Shown here one piece after another: positions 24,514 to 37,100 of a stretch of DNA of 64,000 nt. The stretch comes from Thozetella sp. PMI_491 (Eukaryota; Ascomycota; Sordariomycetes; Chaetosphaeriales; Chaetosphaeriaceae). A program made the position numbers and the translations under genes. The stretch lies in NCBI GenBank assembly GCA_021432635.1, contig MU270063.1, positions 248,001 to 312,000 on the forward strand, written 5' to 3'. The notes beneath the pieces were generated by a model. That model was not told the origin of the DNA. It made no database searches and saw only the letters and a list, made by a program, of their open reading frames with translations. Each line of letters opens with the position of its first letter. The first letter of the stretch is position 1.

Positions 24514-25152
24514 ATGGCGGCCGCCATGAAACCACTCGTACTTTGGATAAGTCTATTCGAGTATCCCGAATTCTGGCGCAAATTTGGCGACCTGTTCGCT
24601 AACCTGGCTCCCCTTGCCGACCTCGAGGAAGCCAAGACCTACGATGCGGCAATTGACAAACTCAACTGGAGTTTTGCAGACGTCATCATAATAACCGACG
24701 ATACTATCGCTCGCGCAGATCACCTCCCCATCTGGAAGCTTGTCCTCGAAAACGTCTACCGCGGCGCCAAGGCCTTCCTCATGGGCTGCTTTGGTGCCTA
24801 CGTGCCTCGGTCCGCTGTTCGACCCTTCTTCGACGAAGCCAGTATCCCCTGGGAGATGGGGCCACGTAAAATAGGGAGGTTCGCAATTAACTTCCACGCC
24901 CTCGGCTACGACGAAGCCGTCGACTACCGGCTGCCATTCGAGTATAGGCAGGATACAGTGATCCTATCAAACGTGGGGCTAAGCCAGGCCTGGTACGTTG
25001 ACCTCATCCCACATCCAACCGAGGAGGGCACGATAGAGGCGCCGGTGGCGGTGGCCAGGCGCGGCCAGAGAGGATATGTCGCTTTTGTTGGTGATATTGA
25101 GGGCGAGCCAGAGACGCTTTCGTTGATTGTTGCCATGTGTCGTATGCCTTAA
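24514..25152 (+). CDS. Conserved fungal protein of unknown function, possible amidotransferase-like fold
   Basis: Single exon of 212 aa from the first ATG in the frame; upstream codons are open but have no ATG. The protein begins MAAAMKPLVLWISLFEYPEF and contains a stretch typical of alternating beta/alpha folds: ADVIIITDDTIARAD, then AKAFLMGCFGAYVPRSAVRP, IPWEMG, and APVAVARRGQRGYVAFVGDI near the end. I remember similar fungal hypothetical proteins in which a predicted strand ends in a Gly-Gly or Gly-Cys-Phe turn, as in class-I glutamine amidotransferase or ThuA-like folds. Here the turn is MGCFGAY, but the catalytic Cys-His-Glu set cannot be assigned. The function is not known. It follows the AAA gene in the same orientation after ~410 bp with its own TATA-like element. 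Confidence 0.7.
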   Translation: MAAAMKPLVLWISLFEYPEFWRKFGDLFANLAPLADLEEAKTYDAAIDKLNWSFADVIIITDDTIARADHLPIWKLVLENVYRGAKAFLMGCFGAYVPRSAVRPFFDEASIPWEMGPRKIGRFAINFHALGYDEAVDYRLPFEYRQDTVILSNVGLSQAWYVDLIPHPTEEGTIEAPVAVARRGQRGYVAFVGDIEGEPETLSLIVAMCRMP

Positions 25153-27537
25153 AATGGCGGATGCTATGTCTTGCATCAGGGCCTGGTGGTAGATCGGGGC
25201 CCAAGTGTGTAGAATGGTTATGCCAGAAGAGGAGGGCACTAGACCCAAACGATTCGACTCCTGGATGAGCCCCGATCTAGGGCTGGCGAAGCCGAGAAGA
25301 GGATCTACGTCGCCGACGTGCTGAAAGTTTTGGTCCACGCCAACGGTGTCCTACCGTTGGCTCAGCTCGGCAACTGCGACATCGTACCGGTGCCCAGAAC
25401 CTCCCGGCTGGCTGAATCGAGGGCTCGCCGCCTAAGTATATCATACTTGCACAATCAAAAATCAACCATCTGAGCAATTAGCAAGCATTGATACAGCCCG
25501 TATGTTCCCCCACTTGGAGTGGTTTTGTGTAGCTCGGCAGAGGGCTGCGAACCAGAAACTCGAAGCTCCCTGAGCTGACGGTTCAAGGTGGCTGAAGAAG
25601 GCTGTAAATAGGCAATATGACTAGCAGAGCTGTCCCAGTCCTGCCATGTAGCATTTTGCTCCCCATTCCCAATGAGCAGAGACAATGCGCGAATTCGTGG
25701 TGATGCGAAGTGATAAACTAGGAACAAATGTGTACTTCGTCAGTGCCTTATGCGAGTTTTCATTTCCGGCGCTAGTTAATGGATTGAGTGTATGAATGGC
25801 AATGCAAAAAGCCCTTCTGAGGTCTCGGGAACAACCAAGCCAGGAAGCAAATCGCCGGCAGCTAGTATTCTGCCAAAAGATTGATTCTGGGGCGGCCAGG
25901 CACGCCTAAGAATGCCTGGTAAAAATATATGATTGACAACCTCCCAAAGCTTCCGAGGATGCCGCGTACAATCTGCCAGAAGGAGGTGTCGGCGGCCGTC
26001 GGACGGAGGAAAGCAGCCGGCCTAGCTTGACCATCCACCCTGACAGTCAACTAGTGCACGGCGCTGGACTTCCGCGCGAGCCAGGCACAAGGCGGGATCT
26101 ACGTCTTCCGATGCGGTTCTGAACGTGCTGGGAAGTGACACGTTCAACGAGCGTCGGTGCGGCACTCTTTTTAATTCTCAGTCAGCTCTGACATCTTCGC
26201 GAGCCTACCGAATCAGCGGCATGCGTGGTCTCTGGAACCCCTCCCTCTCAATTGGATTTTCGGTACTGCTTCATGCGGACCTTGTGCAGGTGTATACGTA
26301 TTCGCGTGTCGACATATGAACTAGAGCCGGGAAGCTACCCCTCAGCTATGCGCGTATGGGAGCAAAGTCTGTGGGTCTGCATGCATGCGGGAGAAAGGGG
26401 CGGGGCGGGGCGGGGTTGAGCTCAGCTCTGCTCCGGGGCTGGGCCCCCGAAATACACCTACGAAGTAATATGCCAAGCTGCTTAAAAGTTCGTGTCGCGG
26501 GTGGTGCTCGATATCTACCTCTACCTCTCTTTCCTCGCTTGCTGCATGTGTATGCTGGCACTCGCGACGACATCGAGCCCGGGCACTCGTGGCGAGGCGC
26601 CGCCGACAAGTGACGTCAATGGAGGGGAAGTTTATCGTGGCCGGAGGGTCCAGACTTCCCCGCCACGCTCGAATGCTATCCACCTACATACCACCTTAGC
26701 TAGGTACTGTAGCTGCCCCTCCATCGATAGATGAAGGTCTGAATGTCTACTGTCCACCAAAGATGCATAATGAGGCGCCCAAGAAGGGAAGATGCCGACG
26801 GTGAAGATCCAATCGCACTCCGGGACCCGAGCGCGAGGTGGTCAGAGCCTGGCCACGGCTGTCAGCTCTGGTGGGTTTCGTAAGTATTATGACAGCAATT
26901 CCATCGCCGTCTCTCAGGCGGGGCTCCCAGATCGCCATTCGCGAAGAGACCCCCCTTTTCACCTTGATGCATTCGTAAAGACCGCCTAAGGGGGCATGGT
27001 GAGTCGCCCGCATGGCCTAGCGTCGCGCCGAAGGAAGGGCCGGAGGCTGCGGCCAGGGCGCGTAAGGGCAGGCCAGAGCCGTCAAGCGTTTCAAAGGAAG
27101 CAACTTGCTGCGAGCGTCTCGTTACGAAGCAGCGTCAAGAGCTCTCGCGGTGCTGGCGCTGTGACATTAGTCATCGGCTAACATGACATGCAACGCTAAT
27201 GCTTACGGATCGCTGAGAAATGGATTGGAGCGCCAATTTTGGTGCGGCGGGCGGAGATAGTCGAAGGCGCTGCAGCGCGGCAGGGCACGTGCCGCCTGCC
27301 CTATTCGTTGCGGTGCCCTCAATTACTCGTGCTGGGCGGCTCGAGGAGGGGGCACGTAACTATTAAAGCATGCAATGAGCCTGAATCCCCACGGTGCCTT
27401 TATCTTGCCCTCCTCGTCTCATCTCCTTATCTCGTCTGGAGCCGCCTGCCCTCACGAAGGACTACCTCGTGCTTTCCAACCACTCTAACCTCAACACCAC
27501 ACCAATTTTACCTAGCCCAGCTCGCTTCTCAACCAAC
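25153..27537. other. Intergenic region, no gene recognised
   Basis: 2.4 kb with only short frames (at most ~115 codons). It holds a G-tract cluster at 26397-26415. The last ~300 bp are the probable promoter and leader of the nitroreductase; the immediate leader is pyrimidine- and CA-rich (27480-27537), as is common for fungal transcripts. Confidence 0.5.
26397..26415 (+). repeat. Four G4 tracts separated by single C (potential G-quadruplex)
   Basis: G tracts at 26397-26400, 26402-26405, 26407-26410 and 26412-26415 form a perfect (ggggc) tandem with the minimal loop length of one base. Confidence 0.75.
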
Positions 27538-28264
27538 ATGGCTGCTCCCATCTCGACCGACCAGTGGCTCGAAGGTGCCAAGTACCGCCGCACCGTGTAC
27601 GGCCTCAAGGACACCTCCCACGTGTCCGATGAGCGCATTGAGGAGATCATCAAGAATGTCCTGAGCTTCTCCCCGTCCTCTTACAACACCCAGCCTGGCC
27701 GTATCACCCTCGTCCTCGGCGAAAAGCACAAGCAGCTCTGGGACGTCATCGTCGCGGCCTTCGAGCCCATCCTCAAGGGCATCCCCGGCGTCTGGGAGGC
27801 TATGGAGCCGCGATTCGGCGCCTTCAAGAACGCCTACGGCTCGGTGGGTCCTCCCCTCCCCCTCCCCCTCCTTCCCCCCGCCCACATATGACGTCGGGTC
27901 CCCCTTTGACGCCATCATCATGCTGACTCGGAGCATCTAGGTCGTTTTCTGGGACAACCAGAAGACTATCCAGGAGTCGCAGGAGACGCACAAGGCTAGC
28001 GCTCACATGTTCCCCCAGTGGTCCGAGCATGCCAACGGCATGGCCCAGATCCTGGTGTGGACCGCCCTCGAGCTCGAGGGCTTCGGCGCCAACCTGCAGC
28101 ACATGGGCGCCGCCCCGCCAGTCGAGGCCGCCGTGCGGAAGTTCCTAGGTGTGCCGGACGAGTGGTCGCTCCGGGCCAACCTGAACTTTGGCGAGAAGGC
28201 CCAGCCGCACCCGGAGATCCCCACCAAGCTGCCCATCACTGAGACCCTGACCGTTCTCAAATAA
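27538..28264 (+). CDS. Nitroreductase-family FMN oxidoreductase (fungal Frm2/Hbn1-like)
   Basis: Two exons, 27538-27843 and 27941-28264, give 209 aa. The N-terminal KYRRTVYGL and NVLSFSPSSYNTQPGR segments are the FMN/phosphate-binding region of the fungal nitroreductases. A long amphipathic block around QETHKASAHMFPQWSEHANG and GAAPPVEAAVRKFLGVPDEW, ending near PHPEIPTKLP, also matches the Frm2/Hbn1 group. Members use NAD(P)H and FMN to reduce nitro compounds and have been linked to lipid signalling and oxidative stress in yeast. No signal peptide is seen, so a cytosolic location is likely. The length is typical (about 200 aa). The intron runs from GTGGGT to TAG with a CTGAC branch point. Confidence 0.9.
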
Positions 28265-30672
28265 ATAAAGTAAAAAAAAAATGGGAAAAGAAATTAGATA
28301 GAAAGAATTCATCACCATGATCAAAGTGCCTTGTACCAGTCACCAAGAGACCAGTGATGACGCACGGGGGGTTCGGTTCTTAGCAATTGCTAGGCGCTTA
28401 TTGAGAGCAGAGGCCCAACGCTGACAGGGTACGCCGCTATCGCGAAACCGTTCTCTGTCTCGCATGATGCAGGCATCTCAGTAAGGGCCAACCGCATTGC
28501 CTGCATGAGACTAGTTCGTGGCCTCGTCCTCGTGCATTGTCGTGAAGCCTGATCAGTCGAATGCCCTTCCTTACTTTATTTTCTCCTCGTCTTCAAGTCC
28601 CAGGCGCACGGTATGGCGAGCTAGAGTCCATCTCAGGGGTAAGTAAACATCTGGTCAGGATTAGGGGACAGGTTGACTGGCCGACCCGGCCTCTCCTTTC
28701 GCCCGCGTCGGGATAGTTGGTTTCCAAAAAAGGTTGTACTTCATTCTGTCTGTCCAAATAGTCCAGATTGGTTCCGGCCCCGGCCAAGGCCTCGGCCGAA
28801 AGCACCTAGTTCTGCGGTAGAGGGTCTGCGGGAGCGCATAGAAGGTGACCACTTGCAATCTCCAAACGGAAATAGCTGACAGGGCGTGCCCCCGCTTCCT
28901 GTTCTCGAGTATATTGCGCTTGGCGACATTGGCGCTGTCGCCCAGCCTCGCAGCGTGACGCGGATACCCACTTGCACACGGCCCCGCCGCCGCAGTCCCT
29001 ATACAAGGCTGGCTTTGACAGCCCCGAAAGGCTCGTATGGGTGGGGGCTTTCCGCAACAATCCCTCGGCCCGTGGGAGCTGTCGCTGTCCATAAGTGGCC
29101 GGCGTGGTATAATATTTCAGCTCGCCTTCCATCCCTTTTTCCGCCAGGATGGGTCGGCCGCCAATAGTATATGGCTGAGGCATAGTCAGCCCGGCATGCC
29201 GACATAGTGGCTTCTTATCGGCTATCTTATCGACCATATCATTTCGGCAGAGGTTTGAGCTGATGGAGAATGAAGAGAGAAGACGGAGGGGAACACGGCG
29301 CGCAGGGAGCCGACGGCCGATGGGGATGTTATATATAACCGCGCCTTTCTACAAAAGTGGATTCTGCCCTGTGGCTGTTGCGACGGAGCATACGAAGCGC
29401 AGAGTGTGGTTTATGATGGGCGACTACAGTCCCCGGCCGTGTTAGCAGGGCCTGTGGGGTCCTATATGTACTAGCCATGATGTGCCTCTCGCTTGTAAAT
29501 ACAACGACGAGTCTATGTTCCCCGGCCTCTCTCCTGTGTCTGCCGACGTGTCGATGTCGACGGACACGCGGAGTACGGCATCCAGCCGTGTCGAGCCGGG
29601 GTCCGGACACAACATGGACCCGGCGCCGGCGTAGAGGTTCGTAATGCCTGTGGCGCTCGTATACCCTGACGTCGAATCTGTGGCATTAAGCCATGCCAAA
29701 AAGGCCGCGGCGTTTAGGGGTAGGCGAATATGCTGAGACCCGATTCCTCCGATCAGTTATGACACGGCACTCGCCAAGGGGCGCAGGCCGGGGATGTCTT
29801 GGGACGGATGGAGCCCAACTGTCGCCTTTTTTGCATGTGCTTGGTCCGTCCACCCACCCACGGCAGCGTGGTAGCAGCATGGTTGGGACAAAGTTTGTTG
29901 GGTGCCGCGGGCGGCGGGCGGCGCCGAAGGGTTCGGCCTCGGTATCGCGCTGCATTGCGCGGGCTCTGATTGGCGGGCTGCAGGGGCTGCCCACTAGTCG
30001 TCTCAGTCCTCGGTACCTTAAGACGCAAAAAGCGCAGACTTCGGTCGCCTTCGCTCAGGTCCCGATTTTTATTTTTATTAGCCCCCTGTGGAACGTTTCC
30101 ATGCTGGGTCCAGGGCTGGACACGGAGGCCCGCCAGAGGTCGGCTTAAGTCACCGAAACAGATGAACGCCGGTTTTTCTGTTTTCTTTTTTGGCCCTCCT
30201 GCGACCTGCCCTCGATTAATGGGACGGGATTCGTGTCCGGGATTCGCTTCCTCCGTGCTTCCATCGAGCGTTGCCATGCTATTAGCCCGTATGCTCAGTA
30301 TGGCGTCCTTGCCCCTTGCGGTCCGTCCATTAGCATGGGTATTCGGCCGGCAGCCCGATCTGGCGACCGGCCTGCTACGGTACATAGTACGGAAGTACCT
30401 TAGGCGGTTGAGCTATGAGCCGCCACCCTGCAAAGGATCGGGCCCGTTTCTTCTGATCCCGGACTAAACTCACACTCGGTGGGCCCGGGAGTCGTGGAAC
30501 CCCTATGCCTATGCAAGACCTGTGACGCAACCTGCCAGCCTCAAATACTTCTCCCCTCCCCCTCCCCCTCTCTCCTGTATTCAGGCGTCATCGTGTCTCT
30601 CAATTCAGTCCGCCGCGACTTGACTCTGCACCCCCCTCGTATCCATCAAGACTCCGAACCACTGCCGGCGTC
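28265..30672. other. Intergenic region upstream of the P450 gene
   Basis: 2.4 kb with overlapping open frames of up to 210 codons on opposite strands around 29.7-30.4 kb, none recognisable. An orphan TATA-like ttatatataac occurs near 29328. The last 200 bp are pyrimidine-rich (30550-30600) and form the probable leader of the P450 gene. Confidence 0.5.
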
Positions 30673-33600
30673 ATGGCGGAAGAAGCGCCCATCCCCGGCC
30701 CTCCAGGCTTGCCTTTCGTTGGCAACGTGGCCGACATCAACTCAGACTTTCCCCTCGGGTCTATCTGCGACATCGCGAGTAAATATGGTAAGCCAGCCTC
30801 CCCGGCGATCGGCACTGCTAGGAGCTAACGAGACGAAGGTGATATCTTCCAGATGAGCTTGGGTGGCCGCAACCGAATCTTTGTCGTAAGCTCTACGTCC
30901 TTTCGATAGAAGGCAGGCGGCTGGCTTGTCCGTATCCCAAAACTGACCCGATGGACAGGGCACCCAAGCGCTTTCCCATGAAGTGTGCGACGAGTCCAGG
31001 TTCGAGAAGGACGTCGCCGGTGCACTCACAGAAGTAGCCAATGGCGTGCATGACGGCCTCTTCACCGCCCCGGGGGGCAACACCAACTGGGGCATCGCTC
31101 ACCGCATCCTGATGCCCGCCTTCGGGCCCATCTCGATCCAGGGCATGTTCGCAGAGATGCACGAGATCTCGGCCCAGCTTACGCTCAAGTGGGCCCGCCA
31201 CGGCTCGCAGCCCATCATGGTCACCGATGACTTTACCCGTCTGACCCTCGACACCCTGGCGCTCTGCACCATGGGGTTTCGCTTTAACTCGTACTACCAT
31301 GACGACATGCACCCCTTTATCGAGGCCATGGGTGATTTCTTGGTCGAGTCGAGCGTGCGCCAGCGCCGGCCGGGGTTCGCCTCCGTCTTCTACCGCAACG
31401 CCACCCAGAAGTACTGGGCCGACATCGACGTCCTGCGTAAGACGGCCGAAGATGTGCTCAAGGAGGGCAAGGCGAACCCTACTGGCCGCAAAGACCTTCT
31501 TTACGCCATGCTGCAGGGTGTGGACAAGGTGACGGGCCAGAAGATGACCGACTCTAGCATCATTGACAACCTGATCACGTTCCTCATCGCTGGCCACGAA
31601 ACCACCTCGGGCCTGCTCTCCTTCGCCTTCTACTATCTCATCGCGCACCCCGAAGCCTATAGGAAGGCCCAGAAGGAAGTGGACGATCTGATTGGCACCG
31701 GCCCGATCACGGTTGAGCACTTGAGCAAGGTATGCAAGCCGCGTGATGGCGAGCCCTGTTCCCCTCGGCACTCTAGGCCCAGCTGACCAGACTATGCAGC
31801 TTCCCTATCTGGATGCTGTCCTACGTGAGACCCTCCGAATCAGTGCCACAATCCCCATGATCAGCCTGAAGTGCAAGGATGACAGCACTCTTCTCGGCGG
31901 GAAATACCGCATCACCAAAGAGGACTCAGTCGTGCTGCTACTCACCAAGATCCAGAGAGATCCCAAGGTTTTCGGCGCAGATGCGGACCAGTTCGTCCCG
32001 GAGCGCATGCTGGAGGAGAACTTCAACAAGCTCATGAAGGAGTACCCCGACAGCTGGAAGCCTTTCGGCAACGGCCTCCGCGGCTGCATCGGCCGCCCTT
32101 TCGCCTGGCAGGAGACCAAGATCGTCATGGCCATGCTGCTGCAGAACTTCAACTTCTTCTACGACGACCCGAACTACACCCTCTCCATCAAGCAGACCAT
32201 GACCATCAAGCCCAAGAGCTTCTACATGCGCGCCGTCCTCCGGAACGGCCTGACGGCCACCGAGCTGGAGCATCGCCTCGTGGGCGGCATGGCCGAGAAG
32301 CCCAAGATGGGCCTCCACGTGAACGGAGGCGCCGCCAAGAACGGTGCCGCCAAGGGAAAGCCGCTCAGCATCTACTACGGCTCCAACACCGGAACGTGCG
32401 AGGCCCTCGCCCAGCGGCTGGCCTCGGACGCCCTGTCGCATGGGTTCGTCGCCGAGACGGTCGAACCCCTCGATGCGGCCAACGAGAACCTCCCCAAGGA
32501 CCGGCCGGTGGTCATTATCACGGCTTCTTACGAGGGAAACCCGCCCGACAACGCCGGCCTCTTCGTCAACTGGGTCGACAGCCTCAAGGCAAAGGAGCTC
32601 GAGGGCGTTTCGTACTCCGTCTTTGGCTGCGGCCACCACGACTGGGCCCAGACGTTCCACCGCATCCCCAAGCTTGTCGATACTGCCATTGACGCCCGCG
32701 GCGGCGAGCGACTCACCCCGATCGGACTCACCGACGCTGCCAACGGCGAGATGTTTAGCGATTTCGAGCAGTGGGAGGACGATGTGTTCTGGCCAGCTAT
32801 GGAGGAGAAGTATGGAGTTGACGCCGATGCGGAACATGAGCTCTCCGCCCCTACGTTGAAGGTCGAGTTCTCGAGCCCTCGCTCGTCAACTCTGCGCCAA
32901 GATGTCAAGGAGTCGTTTGTCGTCGACACCAAGGTCCTGACCGCGCCTGGGGCCCCTCCCAAGAAGCACATGGAGATCCAGCTCCCCTCAGACGTCTCAT
33001 ATAGGGCTGGCGACTACCTCGCTGTCCTGCCGCTCAACCCGAAGGCGATCGTCGCGCGGGTGATGCGGAGGTTCCAGCTGGCCTGGGATGCGGCCATCAC
33101 CATCGAGGCACAGGGTCGCACCACCCTCCCCACAAACGGCCCCGTGTCTGTGAGCGACGTGCTCGGAGCCTACGTCGAGCTGGCTCAGCCAGCTACTAAG
33201 CGGGTAAGAACTGACCCTACACCCATACAGGATTCGTACAGCGTGCTAATGACCCCTGGAAATTAGAGCATCCTCGTCCTCGCCGAGGCCGTTGCGGACG
33301 AAGACACCAAGGCCGGGCTCAAGTCGCTAGCCGGCGATGACTACACTACCAACATCTCGCGGAAGCGCGTCTCCCTCCTCGACCTGCTTGAGCGATTCCC
33401 CAAGGTCCAGGTCCCTTTCAGCACTTTCCTCGCGTTGCTCCCACCGATGCGGGTGCGCCAGTATTCCATCTCGTCGTCACCGCTGTGGAACCCGTCGCAC
33501 GTCACCATCACCTACTCGCTCCTTGCCGCGCCATCTCTCTCCAATCCCGACCAGCAGCACATGGGCGTGGCCTCGTCGTATCTCGCCTCCCTCGTGGCGG

Positions 33601-34172
33601 GGGACAAGGTCAACGTGGGGATCCGGCCGTCGGTGTCGGCCTTCCACCTCCCGACGACGGTCGACAAGACGCCCATCATCTGCGTCGCCGCCGGCTCCGG
33701 CATCGCGCCGTTCCACGGCTTCATCCAGGAGCGGGCGGCCCAGATCGGGGCGGGCCGCAAGCTGGCACCCGCACTGCTCTTCTTCGGCTGCCGCGGGCCC
33801 GAGCTCGACGACCTGTACTACGACGAGTTTGAGCGCTGGCAGGCCATGGGTGCCGTCGACGTGCGGCGCGCCTACAGCCGCGTGGACCTCAGCAGCCCGG
33901 CTGCGGCCGCGGCCAAGGGCTGCAAGCACGTGCACGACCGGCTGGCGCACGACTGGGAGGAGCTGGCCGGGCTCTGGGAGCAGGGAGCCAAGGTGTACGT
34001 GTGCGGCTCGCGCGAGGTGGGCGAGAACGTGAAGCAGGTGATCCTGCGCAAGGCGAAGGAGGGCCTCGTCCAGATGGGTCCCGAGGTCAGCGAGGAGGAT
34101 GCGCGGGAGAGGGTCGAGAAGTGGTTCAATTCCATTCGGAATGAGCGGTACGCTACGGATGTCTTTGACTAG
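30673..34172 (+). CDS. CYP505: Self-sufficient cytochrome P450 fused to NADPH-P450 reductase (CYP505, P450foxy-type)
   Basis: Five exons, 30673-30787, 30839-30885, 30959-31729, 31800-33203 and 33267-34172, give 1080 aa. P450 part: proline hinge PIPGPPGLPFVGN, I-helix AGHETTS (about 264), K-helix ETLR, haem loop FGNGLRGCIGRPFA with the Cys ligand (about 405). After a Gly/Ala/Lys linker comes an FMN flavodoxin domain (YYGSNTGTCEALA, about 503), then the FAD domain with RQYSISSSP (about 841) and the NADPH part with CVAAGSGIAPFHGF and KVYVCGSREVGENV. This is the full order of the fungal P450foxy/CYP505 family, which hydroxylates fatty acids at sub-terminal positions without a separate reductase. 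No N-terminal membrane anchor is present, as expected for the soluble members. All motifs look intact. No biosynthetic cluster surrounds it. Confidence 0.96.
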
Positions 34173-37100
34173 ATAGGTCATGGGAAGGGACTAGATAGAC
34201 ACCTCTTTTTAACGAGCTCAACGACTGTAACGTATAGATAGGTCACACACGGCGCGGTTCACAGGATCGGGTCAGAGATTGTAAATACATTAAAGCATTA
34301 ATCTCAAAAACGCTCAACATGCCCAACGCCCACTTGTCGAGAAATCGTGATGTTGTGCGCGATTCGGAAGGGCTGGCAGAACTACTCAGTACCTTATCTT
34401 GCAGGGCGGGCCCCCCTCTGGTCTATTGCTGCACTTCCCAACTTAGGTTCCGGCGTATACTTGGTTCCCGCCGAAGTTTTAGTTTTGGGACTACCCCAGA
34501 CTGGCCTACCCAAGGAGGGTTGGAGGCCTGGGGTTGGATAGCGGGGGTAGCAGATCTTGCATGTTGTAGATGGGGATAAGAATATGTAGGTAGTGGTGGG
34601 CCTCGCCCTGGCTGGCTAGATTGATGATGGCCGTTCTCGGATCCCACCCCCTCAGTCCTTGGCATGCGCTTCGGTCTGCTCTACCATTGGAGTATGAATA
34701 AGGTATCTTTGGTTGGTAGGCATGTGTATCTGAGTAAGGACAAGATCCATACCGCCGTAGGACGAATCCAACGTGCTAAACGGTAAAATGCAGAAAAGGA
34801 CAAGCGAAGGTATGTTTCCAGACAAACAAACGTACAAAAAGACCTCGCCTCGCATCTTGCATCTCGCAACCTCACACTGTACCAACTCCAGGGTTGCAAC
34901 AAATAGTCCTCAGCATATGGGACCATACTGGGAAGAATATAACGTGCCCGGACCAAGGCACCCCGAAAACCGAGAAGCGAGGTAATTATACGGTGCAGCA
35001 GCCGCCCCAGGTGGGCTCTGGTAGGGGGCTCCAGACAAAAATAGGCCGAAGCTTGGCATCTTCTTGCATTGAGTCGGCTATAAGCTTCCGAGGTGTGCGC
35101 GTCGCCACCAGTCGAGCTAGGGTTACCCATGGCCCGGGTCGAGGTTAATAACGCTTTCCCGCGCTAGCTAATCCGTGTTTGGTATCAATCCTTTGTTCGA
35201 GTCCAGGGAGGCGATGCCAGCTGAATGGTGTATAATACAAATGCCACTCTGGTTTCCATTCAAGCCGGCAGGACGGGGGCACCTTCAGGTTGAGCGTGTA
35301 CAAAGAGATCGGGAGCGGTCTCATTTCTTCCTTGCCATTAGCAGGGCGCGCTTAAGCTGCTTACGACTGCTTGACATGGCTGGGGGGGATCCCACAGGGG
35401 GATGCGCTAGCCCCGGTAGTTGACCGAGCCTCCTGGCCACCTTCTCCATCAAAGGACAGCGTTCTTTTTCCCTTGCTCCTCCTACTACGTTGTGCTTGGA
35501 GCAATCTAGGAGAAGCAGGCATAGGAAACGAAACAACATGTGGTTTTCGGCGATACCCCACGGTTCGTGTCTCTCACGCCGTGATTTTCCGGTGCTAGGG
35601 GGTAGATTATAGAAGAGTCCGGCTATTCTGGGCACTACAGCACCCCTGACTCGCAGCATGCGGTGTACTTCCAAGTTGTGCTGGGACTTGTTGGCACGGC
35701 ACATGCAACAGACCACTCCCCGTAGCCTCCCCTCTGCCTAGGTCGCCATGAAAAGAGTCAACCTCAGAAGCAAGGTGACTCCATGCTGGGCGTGAAAAGG
35801 GGAGAGGCTAGGCGCGGAACCAAGAGCTGAAGGGTTCTTCTCATCTCCTTGTCGAGAGGTCCGATCGTCCTCATTTCCCACCTGTCATTGCTCCAGCTAG
35901 GCAAGACAATAGGGCTGAGGAGAGGGGAAAGGGGCGCGACGGCCACAGCATGCCTCCATTCTGAAAATGATTCTGCAAGGGTGTTCCTTGGCGGTCCTTG
36001 GGAGGCTTGCATTCGGACAGGAGCAACCAACAACCCGCCCCGCTGCAGGCGATTCCCGTCTTCTTGCCCGTCACCCTCCTGGAACCGAGACCATGGGAGG
36101 GCAGGCGAGCGAGGTGCATACAGCAGGTGTCAACAATTCAGCCGAGTCAAGTGGCCTTCCCAACCTCTATCTGAGACTGGAAGCGAGCGTGCCGACCGCG
36201 CCGACTCGACTGGTAACATTCGCTATCGAACTGTACTAGTCCGTAATCCTTGAAAAGGATTTGGAATATGTACTGTATGTACCTAAAACCTGTAGTTGCT
36301 CTACATAAATACTTACCTAACCAAGACGACTACCTCGATTAAAGAAGATGCCCAGTTTCCATGGGATATGCTTGGTCTCGAGTGCTGAGCTCAGCAACTC
36401 GCCGAGGTAAGCAAGCCAGCTGAGGGTATGCCATTCCAGGCGGTATCTCTCTTCAGTGCTTCTGCCTGGAGGTCGAGAGCGCGCAGCCGTGTTCCTCGAA
36501 GTACACTTCCTTTGGTCAGGTCTCTCCGGTGGCCGGGTCGTGGCGCTTTCCCATTCTCATGCATCACATCCTCCCCGTGCGTCCCCTCTGTGTTCTCGGG
36601 CCGTGTACCCTGCAGCGCCGCCCCCCTCCTTCGCCGGTCACCTAGCCCAGTCACCCAGCCCGCCAACCAAGGCGGATTGTATTGCGCCGCGGCTTCAGGG
36701 TGTGCCTGCCCAAGAGAGTAGCTACTCGGCCTATCCGTCCACAGTAGGCCAACGGCCGGCGAATGAAGGCCGGTGATAGGGAAGCGTTTGCGAGATGGTG
36801 GGGGTGGGGACAAGCCCAGGACGGGATGGAGACTGCATGGGACGGCGTGTGACCGGCCGGGGGTCATCATGCTGTTGTCGGTGTGGCCCCAGGCAGCACG
36901 ATACAAAATTTTCTCTTCCCATCTCTTGCTACGTATGTACGTCAGTCCTGTAGAACGGAACCCACACGCGTTCACGTTAGCTTAGGCAGGGTCCTCCCCG
37001 CCCCTTAAGGCCGCACACGCCACGACCCCTTCCTGCCAAACACGTACGTCTTCTGCTGTGCTCTTTCCAGCTTGCAGGTGGGGGTGACAGGCGGGCTTTC

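Noticed and set aside
15254-25152. Idea that tyrosinase, permease and AAA genes form a biosynthetic cluster
   Set aside because: Long intergenic gaps, no backbone synthase (PKS, NRPS, terpene) and no dedicated regulator nearby.
29693-30385. Opposite-strand frames of 151 and 210 codons upstream of the P450 gene
   Set aside because: Mutually antisense, no motifs; probably promoter and spacer DNA.
34640-34690. tRNA-like sequence on the - strand (ggtagagc, resembling a D arm)
   Set aside because: No T arm of the GTTCRA type and no pairing acceptor stem at the right distances; at most a chance match or a remnant.
36391-36975. 194-codon frame on the - strand
   Set aside because: Composition looks random, overlapped by other frames, no recognisable domain or start context.
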